Below, piece after piece: positions 1 through 12,448 of a stretch of DNA of 64,000 bases. Under the pieces are notes generated by a model that searched no databases, was not told the origin of the DNA, and was given only the letters and a program-made list of their open reading frames with translations. Position numbers and translations under genes: made by a program. The stretch spans positions 20,236,281 through 20,300,280 of the forward strand of contig NC_059373.1 in the NCBI RefSeq assembly GCF_019703515.2. Reading direction: 5' to 3'. This stretch comes from Myxocyprinus asiaticus. Taxonomy: Eukaryota; Chordata; Actinopteri; Cypriniformes; Catostomidae. Position 1 is the first letter of the stretch. Every line of letters starts with the position of its first letter.

Positions 1-1233
1 TGGGTGAGTCTGGGACTAACCACAGCCTCGACACTATGCTTTTGCCCCCGAAATTGAATCGTCACAGTCACTACAGGATAATCGTGGATATCCCCATGCA
101 CACACCTTACATTCACCTTGTGACTAGCACCCAAAGCCTTGTCTTGGACCAGGCATTGAAGGATGGAGGTTTGGCTGCAACCCGAATCCACCAAGCCCAC
201 CAATCCCAGCCCGATCGGGGGCGGCCTGCGGCGCACCAGGGACCCGAACCAATGTCCCCACCTCCATCACTGGGCATTGGTCCCAGAAATGCCCGGGCTC
301 CCCACAGCTTCAGCAGACCGGCCCAGACTCCATTCTCGTGCCCGTGGCAGCGGGTCCACCAACCTGGGAGTGAGAGTGGAGAGGGACAGGGGAAAGCGTC
401 GGGTAGTGCAGTCCCCGAAGTCGAGGCGGCTTGGGAGGGGGCACCCCCCATTTCCGGGGAGGAGGAACAGGACGGAAAGAAGGAGAGACAGGAGAGAGAG
501 AGAGAAGGATCTCGGGGCTCGTCGGCTCCAAAATATGCCACTATGTGGTCCTCTGCCAGCTGGATGGCCATTTGGAGTGATGCCAGGCAGTGGCACTGGA
601 CCCACTCCACCGTCTCTCTCAGAAGTAGAGTGATAAACTGCTCCAGTACCACCAAGTCAATCACAGCTACGCCAGCCACCACCTCCGGCAGGCGTCCCGG
701 AGCAGCTGGGTGAAGGCAAATGGGTGGTCGTGCTGCCAATGGTCAGCGAGCAGAAGCATTGCCGCTGCTGCTCGGGTGTCCGGCCGACCCGTTGCAGGAT
801 GGATTTCCTCAAGTCAGTGTATACCAGGAGGTCCTCCATTGGTAACTGCTGCACCACGAGTTGGGCTCCCCGGACAACAGTGGTATTAACCGGACGGCCT
901 ACTGGGTGCTTGGACATCTGCAGGCCCCCACAGTCCACTCAAAGAGCTCCAGGAAGGCCTCTAGATCTTCTTGGGGGCACATCTTGACTAGCGGAACATG
1001 GGGCGATCGTGGGGTCACGGGGTCACGGCGGCAGCACCCTCCTGGGGCACCTGCCGGTCCTCCGTTTGGGCCTGGAGGAGTGCAATAAACTGCTGCTCCT
1101 GTTCTGTGCGCAGATCGAGGAGGGCCTGATGTTGTGTCTGGCAGATGCTGGCGAGGGTCTTGAATACATCCTCCAAAAGGGTGAGGCTTCCATGGCAGTG
1201 TATTTCCTCCTAGATCCTGGTTTTCAGCACCAG
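1..1233 (-). mobile_element. decayed LTR retrotransposon: primer site, Gag and protease region
   Basis: GC-rich sequence, unlike the surrounding intron, carries minus-strand remnants of a Ty3/gypsy-type element. A degenerate primer-binding site (1215-1232, TGGTGCTGAAA-type) follows the LTR. A Gag-like region runs from about 1200 to 270. A CCHC zinc knuckle lies near 267-315, interrupted by a TGA. A VDSGC active-site motif of the retroviral-type aspartic protease is at 177-191. The reading frame changes several times: the knuckle and the upstream Gag segment are in different frames. The copy is therefore dead. Reverse transcriptase and integrase would lie left of position 1. The family assignment rests on order and motifs only. 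Confidence 0.8.
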
Positions 1234-1615
1234 TGTAACAAGTTCGCAGTTAGGAGAAAGGAGGAAGCGGGAGACGACAAATCTGTATCTTTATTTTAAA
1301 CTCAAATTCACGCTTTTCAGCAGCAGCAACTCAAAATCACACTTTTCAGTGGAAACAGTTCAGCACAGTCTCTGGGTGCATGTGGTAGCTCTCTATCTCT
1401 TCTCACTGGCATCTGGCTCACTCCTAAATCTGTCTCTAACTCTCAATACAATAAAAAAAAGCTGTTAGAGACAATCATTACCAGGTGATGATCCTTACCA
1501 TTCTCATCTCCTGATCTTGCTCTCCATTCAAAAGCCGGTGCTCAACCACGCCCCTACCACCAGAGTACGTTAATGGTCAAATGCATTCCTGATCAAAATG
1601 CCCATTAAACACAGC
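1234..1615 (-). repeat. probable 5' LTR of the retrotransposon
   Basis: On the minus strand this ends in TTGTTACA directly before the primer-binding site. An AATAAA (1290-1295) lies about 55 bases before that end, as in an R-U5 region. The part around 1500-1570 matches 26160-26225 (shared GGGC[AG]TGGTTGAGC and GAATGGAGAG), which identifies a second LTR of the same family. The outer edge near 1615 (TGTGTTTAATG on the minus strand) is estimated. Confidence 0.65.
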
Positions 1616-1627
1616 TGGTTATGTCTT

Positions 1628-2038
1628 CTTTTTTTTTGTATCCCCTTTTCTCCCAGTTTGGAATGCCCAATTCCCACTACTTAGAAGGTCCTCGTGATGG
1701 CGCGGTTACTCATCTCAATCTGGGTTTGCCTCCGCTTCTGAGACAGTCAAGCTTATCATGTGGCTCGCTGTGCATGACACCATGGAGACTCACAGCATGT
1801 GGAGGCTCATGCTACTCTCCGCGATCCACACACAACTTACCATGCGCCCCATTGAGAGCGAGAACCCCTAATTGCGACCACGAGGAGGTTACCCCATGTG
1901 ACTCTACCCTCCCTAGCAACTGGGACAATTTGGTTGCTTAGGAGACCTGGCTGGTCACTCAGCACGCCCTGGATTCAAACTTGTGACTCCACGGGGGGTA
2001 CTCAGCATCAATCCTCGCTGAGCTACCCAGCTACTTAA
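1628..2038 (-). mobile_element. tRNA-derived SINE, copy 1
   Basis: The SINE head at its right end has an A-box-like TAGCTCAGCGAG (read on the minus strand) and a degenerate B box. The body matches 53447-53895 and 54774-55160, including GGTCTCCTAAGCAACCAAAT. The T-rich left end is its A-rich tail. An 11-bp target duplication flanks it with one mismatch: ggttatgtctt at 1617-1627 and ggttatatctt at 2039-2049. Copying by a LINE machinery is inferred from that duplication. Confidence 0.85.
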
Positions 2039-2050
2039 GGTTATATCTTA

Positions 2051-3342
2051 AGTAAATCTAAACATTTGATAAATGATGTAAAATCAGGAATGTCTCGGAA
2101 TATCACATCACTGCATTACGCCTCGCAGTAGACCTTCCACTGTATATCACGTCATTAATATTAATTAAACAACAATACTGACAAACAAAAAGATTCTCAC
2201 GGCTCTTGGCTGAATAACTTCAGTAGATTTAATAAGCCCTCTACAATCAAATGGGAACACAAATTTAAGCCTGAAGGAAAAAATAAATTTCTACAGCTAA
2301 TTTTAATTACAACCCTGCTTAAGTCAAACTCCAACAACATCAAATCAGTATTAATGTAGTATATCTAATGTTCATGCATTGAAGACAGTGCCAATAATTT
2401 AAGCAATTGAGCTTTACATTTGATTACTTTTATAATCTGTTCTTTGTTTTACAAACTTGCCTTCCTCACCATCTCATATTGGCAAGAAATAGTGAGAAAG
2501 AATCTAATGCCCTAATTAGGCCTCAGCTTGTCACTTGCTCTGGAAAGTACTGAAACCTTTAACAGTGCTAAAAAAGCCCCATGTCATTGTGAGGTTGAGG
2601 AGGCAGTCTTGAAATTCAAGAATTGTGTTTAAGTGGATGATACCTGGGAGGGAAAGTCCTATTGTCAGCCTGCAGTGGTGGAGACACGGACCACCTGACA
2701 CCCTTTCGCACAGAAGACATTGACATGGAAAGGTTGCTTTACTTTGCAAAGGTCTGACAAAAGGGGGTCCAAGGGAGGATGGCTGACAGGCTCAAACCTT
2801 ATGTGGAATGTCTTGCAATATTTCTGTAGTGTACAGAGGTCAAAGAGTAGCAATCAGGTCATGTACCAGGGTTTTGAAGAGCTGTGTGAGCAAACATTGA
2901 AGTATTTGCTCCAAGAAGAGGAAGGTTGCACTCAAGTATAAATTACCCAGAGTTACTGTAAGGTTCCTAGCTAAGACTTTTCTACAAAGCAAACAGAAAA
3001 CTGCATAGCAACTAATTGGGGGTCATTGCATAGTTTACCTGCAATGACTTGCGAATGAGAGGAAACTCCCTGCAGAGGTGCTACAGGTGAGGATTAGTTT
3101 CAGTATTCCATTAACTTCTTCATAGCTGAGACGGCATAAGTTATAAGGCCATTAGAGACAGTCCATAGAAAATAAATACAGTGCTCCAGAGAGCAAAAAA
3201 ATGTTTCTCCTATTGGAGCTGCTAAGTTGTGCTATATTCAGGGACATTTCTGCTGTGTTGAGGGCAATAATGAAAAAATCCTTTTAAGATTTACAAATTT
3301 CCATTTCATAACGAAAAATCCATTAAATTGAACTGAGTAATC
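2051..3342. other. intron, nothing recognised
   Basis: AT-rich sequence left of the last vps50 exon found. No exon, transposon end or RNA gene was recognised; the short open frames near 2530-2940 have no recognisable similarity or splice context. Confidence 0.5.
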
Positions 3343-3669
3343 GGTAACACTTTACAATAATGTTCCATTCATTACTGCATTAGGTATCATGAACAAACAA
3401 TGAACAACATATTTTTTACAACATGCATTAATCTTTGTTAATGTTAGTTAATTCAAATACAATTGCTCATTGTTAGTTCATGTTTATTAATAGTGCATTA
3501 ACTAATGTTAACAAATACAACTTTTGATTTAAAAAACTGATTTGTATATGTTGAAATTAACATCAACTAAGACTAATAAATAGTGTAAAAATATTGTTCA
3601 TTGTTAGTTCATTTTAACTAATGTTGTTATCTAATGTTAGCAAATGGAACCTTATGGTAAAGTGTTATC
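3343..3669. mobile_element. MITE with 24-bp inverted ends, copy 1
   Basis: The left end GGTAACACTTTACAATAATG (3343 on) mirrors the right end at 3646-3669, with about three mismatches in 24. The inside is AT-rich and repeats TTAGTTCAT and TAATGTTA words. It has no coding capacity. The superfamily is not settled from the sequence. Confidence 0.8.
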
Positions 3670-4893
3670 ATAAAATTAAAAAACCTAAATGCATAAATCT
3701 TAAAAATAGGCTGAAATATGTTTCATTTGTAGATAAGGCTTGTTGAGTGAGTCTTAAAGAGTGACAATTGCGAGGATAATTAAGATGCTGTCTAGTTATA
3801 TTTAGAAGGGCAGGGCACCTAAAACTGATTACTAATGTACATATTTAGAGAACATGCATTTCTATTATTTTATGTCTATTTACTCAAGATAACTCAATAA
3901 AAATTCAAGATAACTGTATTTATTTGTTATTTTTTTGCAAGACTTTTGTAATGTTGAGAACACAAGAAAAATAAATTATGATCTTGAGAAAACAAGACAG
4001 AAATAATCCATGGCCTCTTTCGGCTTCCATATGTTTTAAATTTTTTCAACTTTCTTTGGAGCTGAAATTTATTTGAAATCTTTGTATGGTACTAAGTGTG
4101 TTCATTATCTCATGAATGAATCAGAGCTGCATATTTTCCACATAAGATTTCTCAAAGCTTCAGTTTCATACTAATAACCAATGGAAATGCAGATTGACTG
4201 CAGTTAAAATGTGGGTCATTTACGTATAGCTCCAATTCAAGAAATCTCTAGCTTTTTTCAAAACTGTTTGGAGTCTGCCTTCTGCACACATATCTTAGAG
4301 GACTTTGGGTGCTTCAATATTGAGAGGTCTGCACTGAAATGACACAAAAGAGAATTCTAGTCGTGAACTTCTGCAGGTTAATTTTCTTTTTCTGAATTGT
4401 TTTGAACTCCCCCCTACTAGGATCAATGATGTGCATCCATCCAACTGTGTATACAAGTAAGTTGATTTTTGCTGTGCAGGGAGACTTCACTGCCGAAGCA
4501 AAATACTACATACAAATCTAAGCACAAAGAATGCTGAACCGCAGCATGCCAATGAAGTCACAGAGATTTAGTTCAGAAATTTAAACTTATTCATCGATGT
4601 TCAGCGTCCAGACTCCTGGGGCAAAATCCAAGCATATCATTAAACACTTGCTCACATGATAATGGAAGTAATTATAGAACAGTGCATGCCCGTAAGGCTC
4701 ACAGACATTAGTGGGAAAACAATGAGAGGAATGGCTTTGCTTTATGAACATGTGCCATCCAGAGGGACTATACAACAGACCCCGGCAAACATCCATTTGT
4801 ATATAATAAATATTTCATAATGTTAACATGGAGGAGATTGAACGTGGATGAGAACAACAATGCTGTAATTTTGTGTGCGTTTTAAAAACATAC
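3670..4893. other. vps50 intron, nothing recognised
   Basis: AT-rich intron sequence adjoining the exon at 4894-5015. No repeat or exon was identified. Confidence 0.5.
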
Positions 4894-5015
4894 CATGTCA
4901 TTGCGGCCAAAGAAGGTGTAGACAGCATACAGGTAATAGTCAAAGAGCTGAGACACACAGTGGATGACATCAAAGGCGATGGGCTTCAGAATATTCATCA
5001 TTTGCATGTATTTCC
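4894..5015 (-). CDS. vps50: vps50 internal exon 10 of 10 seen here
   Basis: The exon has 122 nt. GG completes a glycine codon, then 40 codons ending in phase 0 after ATG. It reads [20 protein letters not shown] and continues [20 protein letters not shown]. This is among the most conserved parts of VPS50. The acceptor is ttttatag and the donor gtatgt. The remaining C-terminal exons were not found between 1 and 4893, so the next intron runs at least to the edge of the window. Confidence 0.95.
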
Positions 5016-5389
5016 CTATAAAAGTAAAATTAATCCATAAAAACCTAAAACACTGGCAAACAAACAAAGTTCAAATACAGTTCAAAGATAAATAATAATA
5101 ATAATAAAATATAGCATTTTATAACATAAAAACTGTTCAAGGGACTTGAGTAAGCAAAATATAAATGCATCGAATGTAATATCTACAAAAATTAAATACA
5201 ACATTTTGGTAAATGTCCCACCCAAAGATATTGTGACATTAATTTAAAAAGGTCACTATTTATTAATAATTTGTTTGTATTATTATTTTGCTATTTATTA
5301 CAATTTCAGTCAGTTTAATTATTTATGTACAATATGTTAACTATTCAATCTAAATGAAATGTCACATTAAACAACAGTTCACATTAAAG

Positions 5390-5682
5390 TTGAATTTGTT
5401 AACATTAGTAAATGCATTAGGTACCATGATTTAACAATTAACAATATATTTAAAATAATTAATATTGGTTAATTTGTGTTATGTTAATAACACACACAAC
5501 AGTTTATTTTAAGTTCATAAAGCATTAACTAATGTTAACAAAACACAACTTCTAATTTTAAATATGTATTAATATGTAGAAATTAACATTAACCAAGATT
5601 AAGTGCTGTAAAAGTATACATTGTTACTTCATGTTAACTTATGCAGTTAATGTTATTGTACATTATTGTAAAGTTACCAAAT
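5390..5682. mobile_element. MITE, degraded copy 2 of the 3343 family
   Basis: It repeats the order of words in the 3343 element (AACATTAGTAAATGCATTAGGTA, GCATTAACTAATGTTAACAA, TTGTAAAGTTACC) but has lost its left end and many bases. It is clearly older than copy 1. Confidence 0.7.
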
Positions 5683-6378
5683 CTATCCTTATTTTATTTA
5701 ATTATTTTTTTAAATAATTTTTAACATCATTATGCATAGCAAATAATTTTTGGTTAAATATTGATTATCGGAATAATCCATTTTTCCATCAAGTCATTTA
5801 GCTGTTTCCATCAAGTAACCTACCTATATCGGTAGGCTGTTTACAGTTGCCAAGCAACTTAACAACGTGCCTCATTAATAAATAATGTGTGGTCAAAGGT
5901 GTGAATTCATAGTTCTTTTTACAACTGCACCAAACGTGGCTCAACCATACAGAATTTAAAGTCAGACCTATCTGTTTTATAAAAATGTTTTTTAAACTTT
6001 CATATCCTAAAACCTTCTCCATTTCACAACATTAACGCTTTTTGCAAAGTATCCTGGAAAAAACAACTCCCAGGGATTTATGATTGTATTCTGTAAGTTT
6101 TGCTTACATAGAATATTTAAAACTAATGGATCGTCTCAGCCATCCTTTCAAACATGTGTTCAAATAAACCCGAGGAGATGAGCAGGTACATGCTCAGAAT
6201 GAAGTTAATGACCGGAAAATGAAACAGAACACAGCTGAGTCTGTGAACGCACCTCTCTCATAATAATGCAGTTATTAGCCAGCTAATTAGAGGGCAAATT
6301 GCTGTCCCTTGCTTAGGGTCAACTTTATCATGCACCATCAGTCTTGCGTAGTTGTAAGGTCAGAGGTCTATTACTCAC
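5683..6378. other. vps50 intron, nothing recognised
   Basis: Intron between exons 9 and 10 of the set. No element was identified outside the MITE relic. Confidence 0.45.
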
Positions 6379-6485
6379 CGACCAGGCGAATCACGTTGAG
6401 GGTGGTGTTGGTGAGGATGGGGGCATTGACTCGGTTCAGATTGTAGTCAGACCTTTTCCGGCTGCGAAGGGTCTCTCTGGACATG
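6379..6485 (-). CDS. vps50: vps50 internal exon 9 of 10
   Basis: The exon has 107 nt. One base completes a serine codon (AG|C), then 35 codons, with one G left over. It reads [20 protein letters not shown] and continues [15 protein letters not shown]. The basic RSRKR patch follows directly on the acidic hinge of the previous exon, and [16 protein letters not shown] opens the conserved C-terminal half. The acceptor is taatcag and the donor gtgagt. Confidence 0.95.
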
Positions 6486-6953
6486 CTGATTAAGAGGGGA
6501 CGGCACAGGGACACACAGATGCTGAGTCAGTATGACAACTTAATGACCTCAAAACTGGAGTCTCATTCAAACACTCTCTTCATTAAACTACCATGGGTTC
6601 AGATGGAACAGAAGTCCGTGGTCTCTCTGGTTTGCAGATGTATGTATAATCTTTATCATAGATGTATGTCATTGCATTAGCCTTGATAATGAAAAAATAA
6701 CTTAACTGGCACATTATAATTATAAAGTACCCAAGAAACATGTAACAGAAAAGTACTTGAGTTCATGAACCAATTAATACACATTTTACAGCAGGGGTCT
6801 CAAAGTCAAATTACCTGGGGGCCACCAGCTAGGTGGTGAGCACAATCAGGTGCCAAATACATCTACATTTATTCATGTAGCAGACAGTTTTATCCAGGTT
6901 CATTCATCCAATTTTATCCAAATGTTTTTATACATTAATAGGCAAACCAACAT
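6486..6953. other. vps50 intron with short repeat scraps
   Basis: A possible hAT terminus (cagcaggggtctcaaag, near 6791) and a scrap resembling the 3' part of the SINE at 17809-18013 (6866-6900) can be seen. Neither is complete enough to name. Confidence 0.35.
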
Positions 6954-6956
6954 TAA

Positions 6957-8181
6957 GGGCCCTATTTTAAGAGCACTAGCGCTAAGTGCAGTGCTATGCT
7001 TTTAAATAATAAGCGCAAAGTCAGTGGACATGGCAATGAAGTTTTGGTATTTTCATGCAAGCATGTACTAAGTCTAGGCACAAGTGGGTGTGGCGAAATT
7101 TCACACGCAAAGCGCTAATTGGCTGAGTCAAGTGCAATTTAATACGGAGGTTGTTCTCTAGTTGTTGCACCGTCTGTGTCCTATTAAATAGTCCATTCCC
7201 TATCAATCACCAGCGACACAGACAGCACATTCATAAGAAGTTGGTTGTGTAAATGGACTGTATGCAATGAATTAAAAAAAAATAGTTATATTTCTATGAA
7301 AGTGACACGCTCCTTTTAGAAGCATAAAAAATGTGACATCAGGATTTTGATGTACATTCCATTAAATTACAGAGAATGTAAGTATTATTAATCATTTTGA
7401 TCTACTGATACACAAATCATGGCTAGTATTAACAGTGATTGTATCAGCAAGCACTCACTTCTACAGTTTAGATTTGGAAAAATTTTATTCATTTATTGAA
7501 ATTTTTTTTTTTTTTCTCTAAATTCAAATTACACTTAATTAAAATATAATCAAAATAATGAAATGGTCAAAAAAATCATACCAAATCCAAACATATAACC
7601 CTCTCCAACTTCTTTCACTGGCCCCATTTGCAGTGATTTAAAATCATTCTAAGACAACAGGTGGAAAAATTCAAATTTGTAAAAAAAACTGTAAATATGA
7701 ACAGAATAATAATAATAAAAAAATAAACCATGAAATACAGATAGTTCAACAAAAATCTCATAAATATTTGTGTCATAAAATGCCAATTGTTAGGGAAATA
7801 ATTTGATTTTCCACTATATTTCCAGAGTTTGGGCAATAACTTTATTACCACCTGCTGTTGGAATCTCCAAACTGCAAATGTTGGAACTGAGTTTAGACTT
7901 TGTGCTAAAAAGAGAACTGCTTTTGAAACGTCTTAGCTCAACGACCTATTTTTCAGGAAAATAGCAAATTGCGCTTTGTGCCACTTCAATAACATACAAT
8001 ACACCCTCAGTTTGTGCGCATACACCCACAGATAGCGCAAACACTCCCACCAATGCCAACTTGCGCTTTGACTGGCACGAAAATTAAATTTAGAATTAGC
8101 AGGCAAATTAAATTGGATAAGACGAAGCACACAGTCGTTGTGTGTAGCGCTGTGCTTTGCGCACTCATGAAAATAGAGCCC
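6957..8181. mobile_element. PIF/Harbinger-like non-autonomous element
   Basis: Terminal repeats GGGCCCTATTTTAAGAGCAC and, reversed from the right, GGGCTCTATTTTCATGAGTG bracket 1225 bases. A 3-bp duplication TAA lies outside (6954-6956 and 8182-8184); three-base TWA duplications are typical of PIF/Harbinger. The subterminal regions repeat GCGC-rich words (AGCGCTAA, GCGCAAA, TTGCGC). No transposase was seen, so it would have been moved in trans. Confidence 0.75.
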
Positions 8182-8184
8182 TAA

Positions 8185-8432
8185 AGGTCCAAATCAAAAT
8201 GCTGAAAGTAAATTGTGGAACACAAAAAAGTTATTTCGGGAAAAAAATAAATACATTTTGTCCATACAATGAAAGTCAATAGGGTCCAGTGTTGTTTTGA
8301 ATGGACAAAACAGTTGAAACATTCTTTAAAATATCTTCTTTTGTGTTCAACATACTGCATACAGGTTTGGAGCGACATGAGGGTGAGTAAATGATGACAG
8401 AATTTTCATTTTTGGGTGAACTATCCCTTTAA
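8185..8432. mobile_element. TTAA-target MITE, right part only
   Basis: It ends in TTTTTGGGTGAACTATCCCT followed by TTAA (8429-8432), the same terminus as 17040-17058. The left end is missing; it may have been cut off by the Harbinger-like neighbour. Confidence 0.75.
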
Positions 8433-8434
8433 GG

Positions 8435-9155
8435 ATAAACTTTTAAAAATAAACACTTGAGGGGCTTGTATGGAATTGGGCAGGTAGTCTGAGACCTCAG
8501 ATATACAACGCACTGAAGCCAGTCACAACATAACGTGACTTTAAATAAGTCATTGTAACTGTGGAGGCACTTTTATATCATTTTAAATTAACAAAATGTA
8601 TTAGATCCCTCAACATCTCGCAGTCTCTAACAATTACGTTTCACAACATGTAAAGCACCAACTGATTTATTGTGGTGAAAACTGTCAGTCATCTATGTGA
8701 GGAACAAACAGGCATTAAATATTCATCAGCATTTAGATCCCTAATCATACTTGATTTATATCATTTCTATCACATTTAAACAAGGAGAGAAGCCAAGAAC
8801 AAAATCTGAAAAATGTCAGTGTTTGCATACTCGCGTAGCCGGCAAAGCAGCTACGATGTGCGATACCGAAGAGAGCGATTTTAAAAATCTCCTTGAGACT
8901 CAGTTTTTTTTAACTTCAAAGCTCAGAATGACTCTAAATGGGGGGCTTGTGGACTTAAAAGGCTCATTCTTCATAGAATAATTAAAGCCCTTCTCTCTGA
9001 TAAGAGGATAATGATTGCATGTGTGTTCAGTGTACATAGTGTGAATTTCAACTTTAGCTGCCTGAGAGGGAACATGGGTCCAAAAATGAATAGTGTTTGC
9101 TGCCTTCTGCCCTTATCTAAGGTTAATGAATGAATTGATGAGCAACCTGAATGCA
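8435..9155. other. vps50 intron, nothing recognised
   Basis: No element or exon was recognised. Confidence 0.45.
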
Positions 9156-10550
9156 CAGTTGCAATCGAAATTATTCAACCCCCCCAAGACAGTAAAGATT
9201 TACAAAGATAAGCTTTTCTGATGACCCAGAATTTTTAAACTTTACATCTATATCAGTTGAGTGACACATTCAAAGGCATAGTGTGAATGTATAACCTAAT
9301 ATTTCTAAATAGCAGGATTTTTTAAAAATACAGCCATGTCATAATTATTCAACCCCTATTGCACGTAGCTGTTTCTTAAATATGTAAGGCTAAAGTAAAC
9401 TGATTGAAAACAAAATTAAGTCATCAATCTGCAATGGCACTTATTTAAGTTTTAAAATTTAAGTTTAGAGTTGTAAGTAAACATGTATTTCTATGCAAAA
9501 AATGCAATTAAAAATAAGCTGCCTCAAAAGCTAATAGAGGACATTATTTCATTACACAAGAAAGGTCATGGCTAAAAGTACATTTCCAAGGCACTTCAAT
9601 TTCCAATAGACAAAGTTGGCAGCACTATTCATACATTTTTTAAATATGGTACAACAGCAACCTTCTTGGGGTGTGGAAGAAAGCAAAACTTCACCAAGGG
9701 AAATGTTGACTTGAAAATTCAAGAAGTAATTAGGAAAGACCTGTGGAGTCCTGGAAGAAGGTTTTATAGACATATGACACTAAACTGAAAATGAGTTTTA
9801 GACCCATGGGTCAGCAGTACGTCTGTAGTAAGATGACAAGGTGATGACAAGAATGACACCATCCCCACAGTCAAGCATGGAGGTGGGTCAGTCCTGTTAT
9901 GAGGGTGTTTTGCGGCTGCAGGAAACGGCTATCCTGACTATGTGACTGACACCATGGATTCTTTCGGGTATCAGGCTATTTTGGCATGAAAAATGTGATG
10001 CCTTCAGTGTGTAAATTGAAGCTCAGTGATCACTGGACTTTCCAGCAAGACAATAACACCAAGGATACATCCAAGTTGTCCAAAATCTGGCTCAGGGATA
10101 GGTCGTGGAATGTCCTTAAATGGCCCTTTCAGTCCATCATTAAAATCCCATTGCAAACCTTTGCTGGGATTTCAAGGAAGCAGTGGTAGCACAGAAACCA
10201 AAGAATGTCAATGAGCTGGAAACTTTTGCTCATGAGAAATGTGTAAGAATTCTAATAGAGAGGTGTACGAAGCCTGAGAACACTTACCTGAAACATTTAT
10301 TTGCTGTTATTAAGGATAAAGGGTGCTCCACAAATGACTGACTTTGGGGGTTGAATATTTTTGACATGACATTTGTGGAGATTTTTTATTTTTAAATTTG
10401 GGTAAACTGAACTCTTTGTTCTCAAAATCACTCAAATGTGTATTAAAAACTTACTTTGACTGTTTACTGAGGTTTTAGTTGATGTGTTTTAATTCACATC
10501 ACCAGAATGTATTGCTGGTCAGGGGGTTTGAATAATTTCGATTGCAACTG
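9156..10550 (+). mobile_element. Tc1/mariner element with dead transposase
   Basis: Terminal repeats CAGTTGCAATCGAAATTATT (left) and its mirror at 10531-10550 bracket 1395 bases, with TA directly after the right end. Inside, plus-strand remnants of a Tc1 transposase are readable: TVKHGGGS near 9870 and a DNNTKD segment near 10050 corresponding to the second catalytic aspartate. The frame is broken by many stops and indels, so the copy is inactive. Confidence 0.85.
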
Positions 10551-10699
10551 TACAGCATACTAAAACACACACACTTAATGCCTACATGGACATTTTAACT
10601 TAATGAATATTTGTTAAATCACAAGCTTTATGAATCCTCTCTGTAGGATTAATCTTGGTATACTGAAAACAATGATGTGTTGGATTTACTTAAAATATA

Positions 10700-11237
10700 C
10701 ACTACCGGTCAAAAGTTTTGAAACATTCATTCTTTATTATAATTTTTTTTTCTTCACATTTTAGAATAATAGTGAAGTCATCAAAACTATGCAATAACAT
10801 AAACTGAACTATGGGAATTATGTTGTGACTAAACAAAATCCAAAATAAATCAAAACTGTGTTATATTTTAGCATCTTCAAAGTAGTCACCCTTTGCCTAG
10901 AATTTGCAGACATGTACTCTTGACATTTTCTCAACCAACTTCTTGAGGTATCACCCTGGGATGCTTTTTAAACAGTATTGAAGGAGTTCCCATCTATGTT
11001 GGGCACTTATTGGCTGCTTTTCTTTATTATTTGGTCCAAATCATCAACTTCAAAAACTTTTTTTTTTTTTTTTATTAAATTTTAGTTTTATAATGAAATA
11101 AATTAATATGGTGGCACAATTATATTTTTGTCTACAAAACTAATTTTAAACATTTAAGCATACGCCTTCGGATCAAAAGATCTTTAAGATCATGAGAAAC
11201 ATTTCAGTCAAGTGTTTCAAAACTTTTGACCGGTAGT
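10700..11237. mobile_element. short Tc1 derivative (CACTACCGGTC ends), copy 1
   Basis: It begins CACTACCGGTCAAAAGTTTT after TA and ends GTTTCAAAACTTTTGACCGG next to TATA. At about 540 bases it is far too short for a transposase gene. Two near-identical copies lie at 22749 and 38732. The internal order (ACTATGGGAATTATGTTGTG, then GGTATCACCCTGGGATGC, then a T/A tract) is the same in all three. Confidence 0.9.
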
Positions 11238-11887
11238 ATATATGTAGCATTTTTGCATAACACTTTTAAGTAATTTCAATTTATGGTCATTTTAGGTCAG
11301 CATAACTAGAAAACCTTTGTTAGATGTACACAAATGTTTCAGTTCATTCAACTTTGATTACTTAAACAGGTATGTCACACGAATGAGATTTAACAAATAA
11401 AAGCACGTTGTTTCAAATTAACTTTAATATTATTGTTTCTACTTAATTTAATTGTCTCAAAAGAAAATAATGACTGAGGTAAGTCATTAAACTTGATTCC
11501 CCAAAGAAGTGCAGATGAAGCTGCACTTCAACTATGCACATTCATTTGTGCAAGGAAAAATTATATGGATTGAACAGGATACAACTTCACCAAAGGGAAC
11601 ACTAATCACTCTAATCGTTACTTAACACGAAACAACTAATTACAGTAAGACATCATCAATTTCACTAAAAAGATCTAAAATCTCTGTGAACCCTTAGTAA
11701 CAACTAATTAAATACCCCAGTAAGTTCTTTTTGACCAGACAAACATGCTTAAATTATTCAAGTACAAAGGTTTTCTTGTTTTCATATACGTATACCACTG
11801 GGAAATCCAAATAATTTAAGTGAATCAGTTCTTTTGGACAGTTCATGTATTAAACTGGTTAAAATAAACAATTCACTTACTTATATA

Positions 11888-12448
11888 CTCACCGGCCACT
11901 TTATTAGGTACACCTGTACATCTGCTTATTCATGCGATTATCTAATCAGCCAATTGTGTGGCAGCAGTGCAATGTATAAAATCATTCAGATATGGGTCAG
12001 GAGCTTCAGTTAAAGTTCACATCAACCATCAGAATGGGGAAAAAATGTGATATCAGTGATTTGGACCGTGGCATGATTGTTAGTGCCAGATGGGCTGGTT
12101 TGAGTATTTCTGTAACTGCTGATCTCCTAGGATTTTCACACGCAACAGTCTCTAGAGTGTATAGAAATTGGTGCGAAAAACAAAAAACAACGAGAGAGTG
12201 GCAGTTCTGTGGACAAAAATGTCTTGTTGATGAGAGAGGTCAATGGAGAATGGCCAGACAGGTTCGAGCTGACAGAAAGGCTACGGTAACTCAGATAACC
12301 CCTCTGTACAATTGTAGTGAGCAGAATAGCATCTCAGAATGCACAACATGTCGAACATTGAGGCGGATGTGCTACAACGCCAGAAGCCCACATTGGGTTC
12401 CACTTCTGTCAGCCAAGAACAGAAAGCTGAGGCTGCAGCGGGCCTACA
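11888..12448 (+). mobile_element. Tc1-like element, left half only
   Basis: It starts after TA with CTCACCGGCCACTTTATTAG and runs into the N-terminal half of a transposase gene, then stops near 12448 where unrelated sequence begins. The right half and right terminus are missing. Confidence 0.8.
11992..12440 (+). pseudogene. Tc1 transposase, N-terminal half
   Basis: An open stretch of about 150 codons shows a bipartite DNA-binding region: an HTH-like segment (DLDRGMIVSARWAGLSISVT, then ADLLGFSHATVSRVYRNW) and a second basic segment with RQVRADRKATVTQIT. It stops before the DDE catalytic domain, so it cannot cut DNA. The open frame running on to 12564 lies in unrelated sequence. The 22252-22479 segment is a relative on the other strand. 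Confidence 0.8.

Noticed and set aside
113..739. 208-codon minus-strand frame as a host gene
   Set aside because: It is a frameshifted piece of the LTR element's Gag region; the zinc-knuckle part lies in another frame with a stop.
1..4893. Search for the next downstream vps50 exon (after FFGRND)
   Set aside because: No candidate with acceptor, donor and matching translation was seen; it is probably left of the window.
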